A program made the position numbers and the translations under genes. A DNA stretch of 64,000 bases from Acidobacteriota bacterium (GTDB lineage Bacteria; Acidobacteriota; Terriglobia; Bryobacterales; Bryobacteraceae): NCBI GenBank assembly GCA_016870995.1, contig VFZU01000001.1, forward strand, positions 62,001 to 126,000, written 5' to 3'. Below, one piece after another: positions 27,200 to 34,681 of this stretch (its first letter is position 1; each line of letters begins with the position of its first letter). The notes beneath the pieces were generated by a model. That model saw only the letters and a list, made by a program, of their open reading frames with translations. It searched no databases and had not been told where the DNA came from.

Positions 27200-28115
27200 T
27201 GGCGCGCAGGTTGCGCCACTCAACTTTTGTGTTCTCCATGTGAATCTGCAGGCCGATCTGGCCTTCTGTCAGATTGGGCGGGAGTTGTGTCGTTGTGGCG
27301 ACTTGAACGCCGTCGACCCAAACCGTGCAGGTTTGGCCTTCGACGAGAACCTGCATGTAATACCAGCGGCTTTCGGTGTTGGAGGCGATGCTCGAACGCT
27401 CAAGACCGTAAATGCTGCCGGTAGGGAAGACGCTGTCGAGAGGGGAGTAAATCTGGACCTCGAAGCCGCGGTCCTTCTGTTTGTCTGGACTGCCGCGAAA
27501 GAAGATGCCGCCGTTGGCATTGTTGGTGGACTGGATCTCGGCGCTGAAGAGAAAGTTCTTGAGCCTTGGGTGGCCGTTTGAGCCGGTGGCCGAGTTGGGG
27601 CCGGTCTGCCAAGTGCCTGCGTCGCGGAGTTGCCAGGGGCGCCAGTCTTCGACGTAAGCTTCCTTGGGTTGGAGTTCCTCGATGTTGAGGTTGCGGATCT
27701 CGTATTTGTGGACGAGGGATGCGAAGTGCAGGTGGCCTTTGCCGTGCTTTGAGTTGGAAAGCATGGCGTCTTGAATCAGTTCGCCCTCCTGCTTCACCTG
27801 GATTCGATTGCCTTCGAGTTGCAGCTCGATCTTGTGCCAGATGTTGTAAGTAGGGGGGAGCAATTTGAGCGGCTGCTTGAGGCCCGCGATGGCGCCAGTT
27901 GTGTATGTGCCTTCGCGCTTGTGGAAGTCATGAGCCAGAAAGACCGCAACGCCTTGTTGGATGGGGCGGCCAATTTTGGGAGTGCGAAGGACAACGGCCG
28001 CCTCGGCCCATTGGTCGAGCTTGTATTCAAAAGAGACTTTGGCGTTTTCAAATTCGTGGGGGCTGAAGTAGCCAGGCTGCTGGGCGGTGAGCAGGATCAA
28101 CGCGAGGACAGTCAT
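27189..28115 (-). CDS. Tandem DUF1080 (3-keto-disaccharide hydrolase-like) protein, secreted
   Basis: A 308-residue protein with a short signal sequence (MTVLALILLTAQQ) and two laminarin/concanavalin-like halves. The first covers about 18-155 (VSFEYKLDQWAEAAVVLRT, then YNIWHKIELQLEGNRI). The second covers about 160-308 with the usual DUF1080 features GGIFFRGSPDKQKDRGFEVQI, WYYMQVLVEGQTCTVWVDG and GQIGLQIHMENTKVEWRNL. Family members are described as glycoside 3-keto-disaccharide hydrolases or glycan binders. I start at 28115, not at a further upstream start, because the upstream 100 residues are antisense to the FRG gene. A -10-like CATGCT six bases upstream supports this. Confidence 0.82.
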   Translation of the reverse strand: MTVLALILLTAQQPGYFSPHEFENAKVSFEYKLDQWAEAAVVLRTPKIGRPIQQGVAVFLAHDFHKREGTYTTGAIAGLKQPLKLLPPTYNIWHKIELQLEGNRIQVKQEGELIQDAMLSNSKHGKGHLHFASLVHKYEIRNLNIEELQPKEAYVEDWRPWQLRDAGTWQTGPNSATGSNGHPRLKNFLFSAEIQSTNNANGGIFFRGSPDKQKDRGFEVQIYSPLDSVFPTGSIYGLERSSIASNTESRWYYMQVLVEGQTCTVWVDGVQVATTTQLPPNLTEGQIGLQIHMENTKVEWRNLRAIKL

Positions 28116-28120
28116 ATCGC

Positions 28121-28127
28121 TAGCATG
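28121..28127. promoter_or_regulatory. Face-to-face -10 elements between DUF1080 and FRG genes
   Basis: The two start codons are 17 bp apart. On the plus strand TAGCAT (28121-28126) ends six bases before the ATG at 28133. On the minus strand CATGCT (28122-28127) ends six bases before the ATG at 28115. The two hexamers overlap almost completely, so divergent transcription would be mutually exclusive and both mRNAs leaderless. Confidence 0.45.
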
Positions 28128-28132
28128 GTGAC

Positions 28133-29143
28133 ATGAGCGAGGTGCGAGTCGAGAGTTGGGAGCAATTGAACGAGTGCCTGTATGCGGGGAGCTGGTATCA
28201 GCCTCATGGGCGGTTCCGGTCGCCGTTTGCGTTTCGAGGGTTGCCGGATTGGCGTTATGACCGGCGGACTTCGCTCGATCGCCTGGGCGGGAAGTACGCG
28301 CCGGTTGAGGATGATCTGCTGCGAAACTTTCGCAAGTATGGGTCGCGCATAGAAAGCTCATTGCAGGATTCGTGGTGGAACTGGCTCGCGATGGGGCAAC
28401 ATCACGGGTTGCCAACACGGCTCTTGGATTGGACTTTTTCGCCGTATGTGGCGCTGCATTTTGTGACGACCAAGGCGGATTTGTTCGCGACCGATGGAGT
28501 GATCTGGTGTATCGACTTCATCAAGGTGCGGCGTTATCTGCCGGCGAGCTTGAAGGCGATTCTGAAGAAGGACGATGCCGTGTTCTTTACGGCGGAGATG
28601 CTGGATGGGTATGCGCGGACGCTTGAGGAGTTCGATGCGCGGGTGAAGCGGGATGGGGACGATTGTGTTATTTTCTTCGAGCCGCCCTCGCTCGACGACC
28701 GGATTGTGAATCAGGCGGCCTTGTTTTCGATGATGTCGAGCCCGACGCTGCAACTGGAGCATTGGCTTGCGGAGCAGCCGGACGTATTTCGAAAGATCAT
28801 CGTGCCGGCGGTATTGAAGTGGGAGGTGCGGGACAAGCTCGACATGGCGAATGTAACGGAGCGAGTGATGTTTCCTGGTCTTGATGGGTTGGGGGCTTGG
28901 TTGCGGCGCTATTACTCACCGAATCATCTGATTGAGGTGAGCTATGGGGAAGGGAAGCGGTACCTGGCGCGGATTCAGCGATTTCAAGGATTGCGGATGC
29001 ATGTGACTTTGTTTGCGGAGCGCGAGGCGGTTCGGGATGCGGTTTTGACGTCGCGGGAGCAAAGCGTGTGGTGGGATGTGGGGCAGGATTGTTCGGTGGC
29101 GGTGAACCCGCGACCGGCTCATTTCGAATTTGTACCGGATTAG
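28133..29143 (+). CDS. FRG domain-containing protein
   Basis: A 336-residue soluble protein. Residues about 10-130 match the FRG domain (PF08867): RSPFAFRGLPDWRYDRRTSLDR contains the name-giving F-R-G, followed by QHHGLPTRLLDWTFSPYVAL, the second conserved block. The remaining 200 residues have no recognisable domain; they include FFEPPSLDDRIVNQAALFSMM, which often follows the FRG core. FRG proteins are of unknown biochemical role, and some lie in phage-defence or mobile contexts. No mobile-element gene is nearby here. It probably uses a leaderless promoter shared back to back with the DUF1080 gene. Confidence 0.85.
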   Translation: MSEVRVESWEQLNECLYAGSWYQPHGRFRSPFAFRGLPDWRYDRRTSLDRLGGKYAPVEDDLLRNFRKYGSRIESSLQDSWWNWLAMGQHHGLPTRLLDWTFSPYVALHFVTTKADLFATDGVIWCIDFIKVRRYLPASLKAILKKDDAVFFTAEMLDGYARTLEEFDARVKRDGDDCVIFFEPPSLDDRIVNQAALFSMMSSPTLQLEHWLAEQPDVFRKIIVPAVLKWEVRDKLDMANVTERVMFPGLDGLGAWLRRYYSPNHLIEVSYGEGKRYLARIQRFQGLRMHVTLFAEREAVRDAVLTSREQSVWWDVGQDCSVAVNPRPAHFEFVPD

Positions 29144-29147
29144 CCAT

Positions 29148-29153
29148 TAGACT
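29148..29153 (+). promoter_or_regulatory. -10-like TAGACT for the gene at 29162
   Basis: TAGACT ends eight bases before the ATG at 29162 (gap AATCCGAT), no Shine-Dalgarno. Same spacing as at eda and the symporter gene. Confidence 0.5.
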
Positions 29154-29161
29154 AATCCGAT

Positions 29162-32100
29162 ATGCGCTTTGTTTTGCTGATCTGTGCGATGGCCCTGGTT
29201 GGGGCGGGACAGGACTTGTCGGGGCTGAGGCTCCGATCTGTGGGGCCGGCCTTGATGTCGGGCCGAATTGAATCGATCGCCGTACACCCGGAGAATCCGG
29301 GCCTATGCTACTTGGGCGTGGCGAGTGGCGGCGTCTGGAAGACCGTAAACAATGGTGCAACCTGGACGCCGGTGTTTGACCGGCAGGCGAGCTATTCGAT
29401 CGGGTATGTGACGCTCGATCCGCGGAATCCGAATACCGTGTGGGTCGGTACTGGCGAGAGCAATAGCCAGCGCAGCGTGGCTTATGGGGATGGCGTGTAT
29501 CGCAGCGACGATGGCGGGGCGACGTGGAAGAACATGGGGCTGAAGAAGAGCGAGCATATCGGCAAGATTGTGGTGGACCCGCGGAATTCGAATGTCGTGT
29601 TTGTTGCCGCATCGGGTCCGTTGTGGGGGCCGGGCGGTGAGCGCGGGTTGTTCAAGTCTACAGATCGAGGCAAGACATGGAAGGCGTCGCTTGCGATCAG
29701 CGAGAACACCGGTGTGACGGATATCGCCGTCGATCCGAAGAATCCGGATGTGATGTTCGTCAGTACGTGGCAGCGGCGGCGGCACTTCTGGACCCTGATC
29801 AATGGCGGGCCGGAGAGCGCGATTTACAAGACTGTGGATGGTGGGGCGACGTGGCAGAAGCTAAGCGGGAACGGGCTGCCGGCCGGGGAGTTGGGCAGGA
29901 TTGGCCTTGCGATCGCCCCGACGGATTCGCGGATTGTGTACGCGACGATCGAAGCGACCGGGCGGCTGGGTGGTCTGTATCGTAGCGATGATGGGGGCTC
30001 GACATGGGCAAAGGTGAACGAGCATCTGGCGCAGCCGATGTATTACGCGAAGGTGTATGTGGACCCGAAGAATCCGATGCGCATCTATCTGCCGGATGTG
30101 ATCTTCCGGGTGTCGGATGATGGTGGACGTAATGTGCGGCCGCTGGGTGAGAAGAACAAGCACGTCGACAATCACGTGATCTGGATCGATCCGAAAGTGA
30201 CGAATCACTATCTGGTGGGATGCGATGGTGGCCTGTATGAGAGCTGGGATTCGGGGGCGAACTGGATCTACAAGGCAAACCTGCCGATTACGCAGTTCTA
30301 TGACATAGCGGTGGATGACGCGAAGCCGTTCTACAACATCTATGGCGGGACGCAGGACAATAACTCTCTTGCAGGCCCCTCGCGGACTCGCAGCGGACAT
30401 GGGATTACGAATGACGACTGGTTTGTAACGCGCGGTGGAGATGGATTTATCTCGAAGGCCGACCCGTTTGAACAGAACATCATTTATGCCGAGAGCCAGA
30501 ATGGTGGCTTGTCGCGGTTTGATAAGCGGACTGGCGAGTCGGTTGGGATCAAGCCGCTTGAGCTGCCAGGTGAGACGCCGCTGCGGTGGAACTGGGATTC
30601 ACCCTTTGCTGTGAGTATTCACAAGGCGGGGCGGATTTACTTTGGGGCGCAGAAGGTGTTCCGGAGTGATGATCGCGGTTTTAGCTGGAAGGTGGTGAGT
30701 AGCGATTTGACGCGGGCGCTGGATCGGAATGCTCTGCCAGTGATGGGCAAGATTTGGGGGCCGGATGCGATCGCGAAGAACCAATCCACTGCAAGCTATG
30801 GGAACTTGAGCGTGATTGCCGAGTCACCGAAGAAGGACGGGTTGCTTTATACCGGTAGCGATGACGGACTGATTTATGTGAGCGAGAACTTAGGGACGGA
30901 TTGGCGCAAGGTGGCGCAGATTGCTGGTGTGCCGGAGAACTCTTATGTGAAGAAGGTAGTGCCGGGCGTGATCGATGCGAACACTGTGTTTGCGGCGTTC
31001 GACAATCATCAGAATGCAGACTTCAAGCCATATCTTTTCAAGTCGACGGATCTCGGGCGGAACTGGACTTCGATTTCCGGGGACCTGCCGGAGAACGGAG
31101 CGGTGAAGGCGTTTGCTCAAGATCACGTGGATCCGAACCTTCTGTTTGTGGGTACAGAGTTTGGCGTGTATGTGTCGCTTGACGGCGGCGCAAAATGGAC
31201 GAAGCTGACGGGCGGGATGCCGACAATCAGCGTGCATGATCTCGCGATTCAGAAGCGGGAGAACGATCTGGTCGTGGGGACCTTTGGACGCGGGATCTAC
31301 ATTCTTGATGACTATTCGTCGCTGCGGTTCATGAAGCCAGACGTGTTGGCGAGCGAGGCGAAGTTGTTCCCGGTGAAGGATGCGTTGCTGTTTGTGCAGC
31401 ATCGCAGGCTGGGAGGCAACGTGAAGGGTACGCAGGGGGAGGCCTACTATGTGGCAGACAACCCGGCGTTCGGGGCGACGTTTACGTATTACCTGAAGGA
31501 TGGATTGAAGTCGAAGCGAGACTTGAGGCGGGATGCCGAGAGGGCAGCTGCGGCGAAGAAGGAGACGGCTCCGTATCCGACGCTCGACGAGTTGCGGGCT
31601 GAGACCGAAGAAGAAGCTCCGGCGATGGTGTTTACTATCCTCGATGCGAGCGGCAAGGCCGTGCGGCAGATTACCGGGCCTGTCAGTAAGGGCATCAATC
31701 GTGTGACGTGGGATCTGCGTGAACCCGCAACCAACCTGCCGCCGCCGACGCCGCCCGGGATGGAGGCGCTGGAGGAGTTTGGGCCGCCGCAGACGGGTCC
31801 GCTGGGTATGCCGGGTGCCTACAAAGTGCAAATGGCGAAGCGGATTGGCGGGGTCTTGACGCCCATTGGTGAGCCAGTTCCTTTTAAAGTTGTGGCCGAA
31901 GGAACGGGCGCCATGAATGATGCTGATTTCAAGATTCTGAGCGAGTTCCAGCAGAAGGTGACGCGGTTGCAGCGCGCTGTAACCGGGGCGAGCGAGAATA
32001 TCGATGCGACGCGGACGCGGATGGCGGCGATGCGCACCGCGATTGACCTGACGCCTGGTGCGGTGAAGTTGCGAGCGGATTTGAAGGCGCTCGAAGACCG

Positions 32101-32398
32101 GCTGTCGGCGTTGCGGTTGGCAATCAGCGGAGACTCGTTTGCGGCATCGCGATATGAGGACCGGGTTCCTTCGCTTGCGGAGCGGATCCGCAGTGTGGCG
32201 GGCAACATGAGGCAGTCGACGACTCGTCCAGCGCAATTCTGGGTGGATAACTACAACCTGACGGCGAGGGAGTTTGAGAAAGAGCTTGAGAAGCTGCGGG
32301 TTTTGCTTGAGGTGGATTTGAAGAAGTTCGAGAAGGAACTGGATGCGGCGGGGGCACCGGCCACGCCGGGACGGCTGCCTGAGTTCAAAGCCAAATAG
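29162..32398 (+). CDS. Large secreted BNR/sortilin-like beta-propeller protein
   Basis: A 1078-residue exported protein with signal peptide MRFVLLICAMALVGAGQ. Residues about 20-720 carry many Asp-box repeats (NNGATWTPV, SDDGGATWKNM, STDRGKTWKA, VDGGATWQKL, SDDGGSTWAKV, LDGGAKWTKL) forming one or two VPS10/sortilin-type ten-bladed propellers. Residues about 740-900 look like a beta-sandwich (VFTILDASGKAVRQITGP, GINRVTWDLR), and the tail from about 920 is helical, ending in a coiled coil (EFEKELEKLRVLLEVDLKKF). Such proteins are often labelled glycosyl hydrolase, without proof of activity. They are abundant in Acidobacteriota and Bacteroidota. Confidence 0.85.
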   Translation: MRFVLLICAMALVGAGQDLSGLRLRSVGPALMSGRIESIAVHPENPGLCYLGVASGGVWKTVNNGATWTPVFDRQASYSIGYVTLDPRNPNTVWVGTGESNSQRSVAYGDGVYRSDDGGATWKNMGLKKSEHIGKIVVDPRNSNVVFVAASGPLWGPGGERGLFKSTDRGKTWKASLAISENTGVTDIAVDPKNPDVMFVSTWQRRRHFWTLINGGPESAIYKTVDGGATWQKLSGNGLPAGELGRIGLAIAPTDSRIVYATIEATGRLGGLYRSDDGGSTWAKVNEHLAQPMYYAKVYVDPKNPMRIYLPDVIFRVSDDGGRNVRPLGEKNKHVDNHVIWIDPKVTNHYLVGCDGGLYESWDSGANWIYKANLPITQFYDIAVDDAKPFYNIYGGTQDNNSLAGPSRTRSGHGITNDDWFVTRGGDGFISKADPFEQNIIYAESQNGGLSRFDKRTGESVGIKPLELPGETPLRWNWDSPFAVSIHKAGRIYFGAQKVFRSDDRGFSWKVVSSDLTRALDRNALPVMGKIWGPDAIAKNQSTASYGNLSVIAESPKKDGLLYTGSDDGLIYVSENLGTDWRKVAQIAGVPENSYVKKVVPGVIDANTVFAAFDNHQNADFKPYLFKSTDLGRNWTSISGDLPENGAVKAFAQDHVDPNLLFVGTEFGVYVSLDGGAKWTKLTGGMPTISVHDLAIQKRENDLVVGTFGRGIYILDDYSSLRFMKPDVLASEAKLFPVKDALLFVQHRRLGGNVKGTQGEAYYVADNPAFGATFTYYLKDGLKSKRDLRRDAERAAAAKKETAPYPTLDELRAETEEEAPAMVFTILDASGKAVRQITGPVSKGINRVTWDLREPATNLPPPTPPGMEALEEFGPPQTGPLGMPGAYKVQMAKRIGGVLTPIGEPVPFKVVAEGTGAMNDADFKILSEFQQKVTRLQRAVTGASENIDATRTRMAAMRTAIDLTPGAVKLRADLKALEDRLSALRLAISGDSFAASRYEDRVPSLAERIRSVAGNMRQSTTRPAQFWVDNYNLTAREFEKELEKLRVLLEVDLKKFEKELDAAGAPATPGRLPEFKAK

Positions 32399-32417
32399 CG
32401 GTAGGTTCGTTTTGATT

Positions 32418-32444
32418 GGCGGCGAAGCTGATTGCTTCGTCGCC
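32418..32444 (+). terminator. Hairpin after the BNR protein gene
   Basis: GGCGGCGAAG (32418-32427) pairs with CTTCGTCGCC (32435-32444) with one G-T wobble and a seven-base loop, 20 bp after the stop codon. No T-tract follows, so it may be a weak or factor-assisted terminator. Confidence 0.45.
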
Positions 32445-32689
32445 ATCCGACTTGTCCAATGAATTTGAATTCGGTGTGGTGCGATGAGTGACTTCAGTTT
32501 CGTCTTGAATTGGAGCAGTTGTTGCAAACCCTCAATGGCGAGGTTGCGTTTGAGCCGATGAAGGGCATTTTCAGGTGGAGGTAGCCGTTTTTGTGTTGTG
32601 GTTGGACCAAACGCAGGTGCCTTTCGTTATTGCTGGGTTGCAGGTGGTAGATCTGCGTTAGTGGTAACATGAAAGTGTTGAACTTGCGT
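32445..32689. other. Non-coding stretch upstream of tRNA-Glu
   Basis: About 245 bp without a convincing gene. A minus-strand frame from 32697 exists, but it begins inside the tRNA and has no protein-like pattern. TAACAT at about 32664-32669, some 20 bp before the tRNA, is a candidate -10 element. Confidence 0.3.
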
Positions 32690-32764
32690 GGCGCCATCGT
32701 CTAGCGGTTAGGACGGAGCCCTCTCACGGCTTAAACAGGGGTTCGATTCCCCTTGGCGCTACCA
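32690..32764 (+). tRNA. tRNA-Glu (anticodon CUC)
   Basis: The sequence folds into a full cloverleaf: acceptor GGCGCCA with TGGCGCT (one G-T pair at the end), D arm GTC...GAC, anticodon stem GAGCC/GGCTT around loop CTCTCAC with anticodon CTC, and T arm AGGGG-TTCGATT-CCCCT. Discriminator A is followed by an encoded CCA (32762-32764). The D loop GCGGTTAG fits tRNA-Glu. Confidence 0.95.
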
Positions 32765-32782
32765 ACACTTCCTTCTCTCCCT

Positions 32783-33064
32783 TTGCTACCTCCACTTGGA
32801 TTGATCGTTTGCGGTGAGGACCATTTTCTGGTTCGGGGCATTAGGCCTGACCTTGAACTGGCTCGGTATCTCGTGCGGCGATGGATCTTTCCGTCCGTCG
32901 AAGATGTGATGGGTTTGTCCGCGCCCATGCCCGATGGGTGGCGGATCACCACAAAGGAGTTTCGCGAGGATATCGAATGGGTGATTGTGTTGCCGGCGTC
33001 GACCGAGGTGAGTGAGGCTGTGGCGCAACTGTTGCGGGAACTTGCGTCCCGGGGAATCGTCTAG
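32783..33064 (+). CDS. Small hypothetical protein after tRNA-Glu
   Basis: A frame open from inside the tRNA to TAG at 33062-33064. Start uncertain: TTG codons at 32783 and 32801 lie after the tRNA. The text is protein-like (GIRPDLELARYLVRRWIFPS, DGWRITTKEFREDIEWVIVL, then SEAVAQLLRELASRGIV), with a plausible final helix. I know no family for it. The opposite-strand frame reads GNRTPV at the tRNA, a typical artefact. Its stop TAG lies in the palindrome CTAG that also gives the stop of the converging DUF72 gene. Confidence 0.45.
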   Translation: MLPPLGLIVCGEDHFLVRGIRPDLELARYLVRRWIFPSVEDVMGLSAPMPDGWRITTKEFREDIEWVIVLPASTEVSEAVAQLLRELASRGIV

Positions 33065-33936
33065 GCGGCAACCAGATCGAAGAGGCCCGTCTGCAGCGGC
33101 TGGTCGGGACGGATGACCTGGAGCTCTTGCGGGAAGCGACGTACGAGTTCGCGTGGGGCACGAACATCCTCGATGCCGAGAAGGTGCTTCATCTGAAAGG
33201 CGTTGACGAGGCTGCGAGCACCGGCATCGTTTGAGAAAACGACGAAGGTACGCTTGGCGTAGCGAGAGACTTTACGAATGCGGTGTGTCCACTCATTGAG
33301 TACTTCCCCCGAATACTGATAGGGCCCGGAGTGCGTGCGTCCACAAAGACGGACGTAGGCAACCGGACTCGTCATGAAGGCTGTGGGAGGCATCGCCCGC
33401 GAATGGTCGGGCTGGTCGATATTGCAGAAGCCTACGTGATAATCGATCATCATGGCGAGGGCGTCTTCTTCCATCCAACTCGCGTGCCGGAACTCGGCGA
33501 CCAACGAAAGGCCTTTGAGCTCACGGCGGAGTTGAATGAAGCGGGCGCGATTCTCTGCAGTGAAGCGAAAATCAGTAGGAAACTGCAGCAGCACGGCACC
33601 AAGCTTCTCTGCTTCCTCGATCGGGCGAATCCCCTCACGGAAAGCGGCGATGTCTTTGGCCTCAAGCTGGGTTTCATAGGTGAGCTTGCGCCAGGCGCGG
33701 ACCGAGAACTGAAAGTCGCGATTGTGCTTGACCTGATGGCACCAGAGTTTGCTGATCTCCGGGCGCAAGGGGGAGAAGTAACTGGAGGTGAGCTCGACGC
33801 TGTTGAAATAGCGAGAGGTGTATTCCAGCTGATGAAAGTCTTTCGAGCGGGTCGCCGGGTAGAAAATGCTTTGCCACTGGGAGTGAGCCCAGCCGGAAGG
33901 TCCGCAATGTAGTGGTCCAGATTGTGGGGGAGTCAT
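33061..33936 (-). CDS. DUF72 (YecE-like) family protein
   Basis: A 291-residue DUF72 protein, a TIM-barrel family of unknown function. Conserved blocks are HCGPSGWAHSQWQSIFYP at the start, EYTSRYFNSVELTSSYFSPL, LLQFPTDFRF, LVAEFRHASWM, YVRLCGRTHSGPYQYSG and TFVVFSNDAGARSLVNA near the end. I start at the ATG of MTPPQSG, because a CATAAT -10-like element lies about 25 bases upstream, within the longer frame. Confidence 0.85.
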   Translation of the reverse strand: MTPPQSGPLHCGPSGWAHSQWQSIFYPATRSKDFHQLEYTSRYFNSVELTSSYFSPLRPEISKLWCHQVKHNRDFQFSVRAWRKLTYETQLEAKDIAAFREGIRPIEEAEKLGAVLLQFPTDFRFTAENRARFIQLRRELKGLSLVAEFRHASWMEEDALAMMIDYHVGFCNIDQPDHSRAMPPTAFMTSPVAYVRLCGRTHSGPYQYSGEVLNEWTHRIRKVSRYAKRTFVVFSNDAGARSLVNAFQMKHLLGIEDVRAPRELVRRFPQELQVIRPDQPLQTGLFDLVAA

Positions 33937-33993
33937 ATTCGCCGTCTCTTCGCTTGAGTTGATTATGTGGCGAATAAGAGGCGAAGTCAAGGC

Positions 33994-34332
33994 TTATTTT
34001 TGCTTCTTCTTCGCCTTTGGCTTCGGGGCCGAAACGAACTCGTAGCTACCGCGAATGAGCTCTTCGATCTCCTCCCAATCGATCTTGCCTGAGAGGCTGA
34101 GAGTGATCCAGCCATGGTTGCCGATGTAGGGTGTTTTGGTGAAGCGCGGATCTTCAAGGAATATCGACTGGGACTGTTTTTCGACCTTGATGCTGATATC
34201 TTCGCCCTTGTCATCCGTGTAGATACAGAACGGCTTATCGCGCCATTTGTAGAAGGGATGGCCGAACTGGATGACGACCTGGGTGTCGGGAAACGAGAGG
34301 CAAAACTGCTGAATTCTCTTGAGGTTGGACAT
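33994..34332 (-). CDS. MmcQ/YjbR family DNA-binding-like protein
   Basis: A 112-residue protein of the MmcQ/YjbR (CyaY-like fold) family: CLSFPDTQVVIQFGHPFYKW, FCIYTDDKGEDISIKVEK and YIGNHGWITLSLSGKIDWEE, then a lysine-rich tail (PKPKAKKKQK). Members bind DNA in some structures, but their role is unsettled. It diverges from the small basic protein gene by 55 bp, and lies upstream of the DUF72 gene on the same strand with a 57-bp gap. Confidence 0.85.
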   Translation of the reverse strand: MSNLKRIQQFCLSFPDTQVVIQFGHPFYKWRDKPFCIYTDDKGEDISIKVEKQSQSIFLEDPRFTKTPYIGNHGWITLSLSGKIDWEEIEELIRGSYEFVSAPKPKAKKKQK

Positions 34333-34387
34333 ATGCCCCCAATTTGGTAGAATAAGGGAAGTTTATCCTGTAGAGGAGCTCCTTGTA
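34333..34387. promoter_or_regulatory. Divergent promoter region, MmcQ / small basic protein
   Basis: TAGAAT at 34348-34353 on the plus strand and TATTCT at 34350-34355 on the minus strand are overlapping candidate -10 elements. A Shine-Dalgarno GAGGAG at 34373-34378 precedes the plus-strand ATG at 34388, so this plus-strand gene has a conventional leader. Confidence 0.4.
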
Positions 34388-34612
34388 ATGGCTGCAAAAC
34401 CCGCTTTCGCCACCGGTGCCCAGGTGGAGCACCCCAAGTTTGGACTTGGGTCCGTGCTTGAATGCACTGAAGATTCCATCCGGATCAAGTTTGATGAGCA
34501 CGGCGAAAAGAAGTTTGTTCTTTCGATCGTGCAGCCGAACTTGAAGAAGTCCGACCGGCAACCTCCCGCCGAGAAAAAACGGGCGGCCCGCAAGAAGGCC
34601 GCGACCGCATAG
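34388..34612 (+). CDS. Small SH3-like basic protein related to UvrD C-terminal tail
   Basis: A 74-residue protein. The core VEHPKFGLGSVLECTEDSIR followed by IKFDEHGEKKFVLSIVQ resembles the short SH3-like domain at the C-terminus of UvrD/PcrA helicases (HxxFGxGxV...VxFxxxGxKKxxL), which contacts RNA polymerase in those proteins. The tail KKSDRQPPAEKKRAARKKA is strongly basic, suggesting nucleic-acid contact. A stand-alone version implies a transcription- or DNA-associated role, which is inference. GAGGAG lies 10 bases before the ATG. A strong hairpin terminator follows 19 bp after the stop. Confidence 0.65.
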   Translation: MAAKPAFATGAQVEHPKFGLGSVLECTEDSIRIKFDEHGEKKFVLSIVQPNLKKSDRQPPAEKKRAARKKAATA

Positions 34613-34631
34613 AAACCACATCAAAACCAGT

Positions 34632-34658
34632 AAAGGGCCGCTCGAAAAGCGGCCCTTT
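34632..34658 (+). terminator. Strong intrinsic terminator before purQ
   Basis: AAAGGGCCGCT (34632-34642) pairs perfectly with AGCGGCCCTTT (34648-34658) around a five-base CGAAA loop. The arm ends in TTT on the plus strand and begins with AAA, so it can act in both directions. It separates the small basic protein gene from the purine operon. Confidence 0.85.
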
Positions 34659-34681
34659 CTGTTACACTCAGAGTTCCCCAC

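Noticed and set aside
28116-28418. Extension of the DUF1080 gene to an upstream start at 28418
   Set aside because: The extra 101 residues are antisense to the FRG gene and lack sense; the signal peptide begins at 28115.
30890-32527. 545-codon open frame on the minus strand
   Set aside because: Antisense to the BNR protein gene; Arg/His/Gln-rich with no domain, a product of codon bias in the real gene.
32494-32697. Minus-strand frame of 67 codons upstream of tRNA-Glu
   Set aside because: Begins inside the tRNA and has no protein-like pattern or promoter.
32731-32952. Minus-strand frame ending in GNRTPV across tRNA-Glu
   Set aside because: Typical false translation of a tRNA; the cloverleaf explains the sequence.
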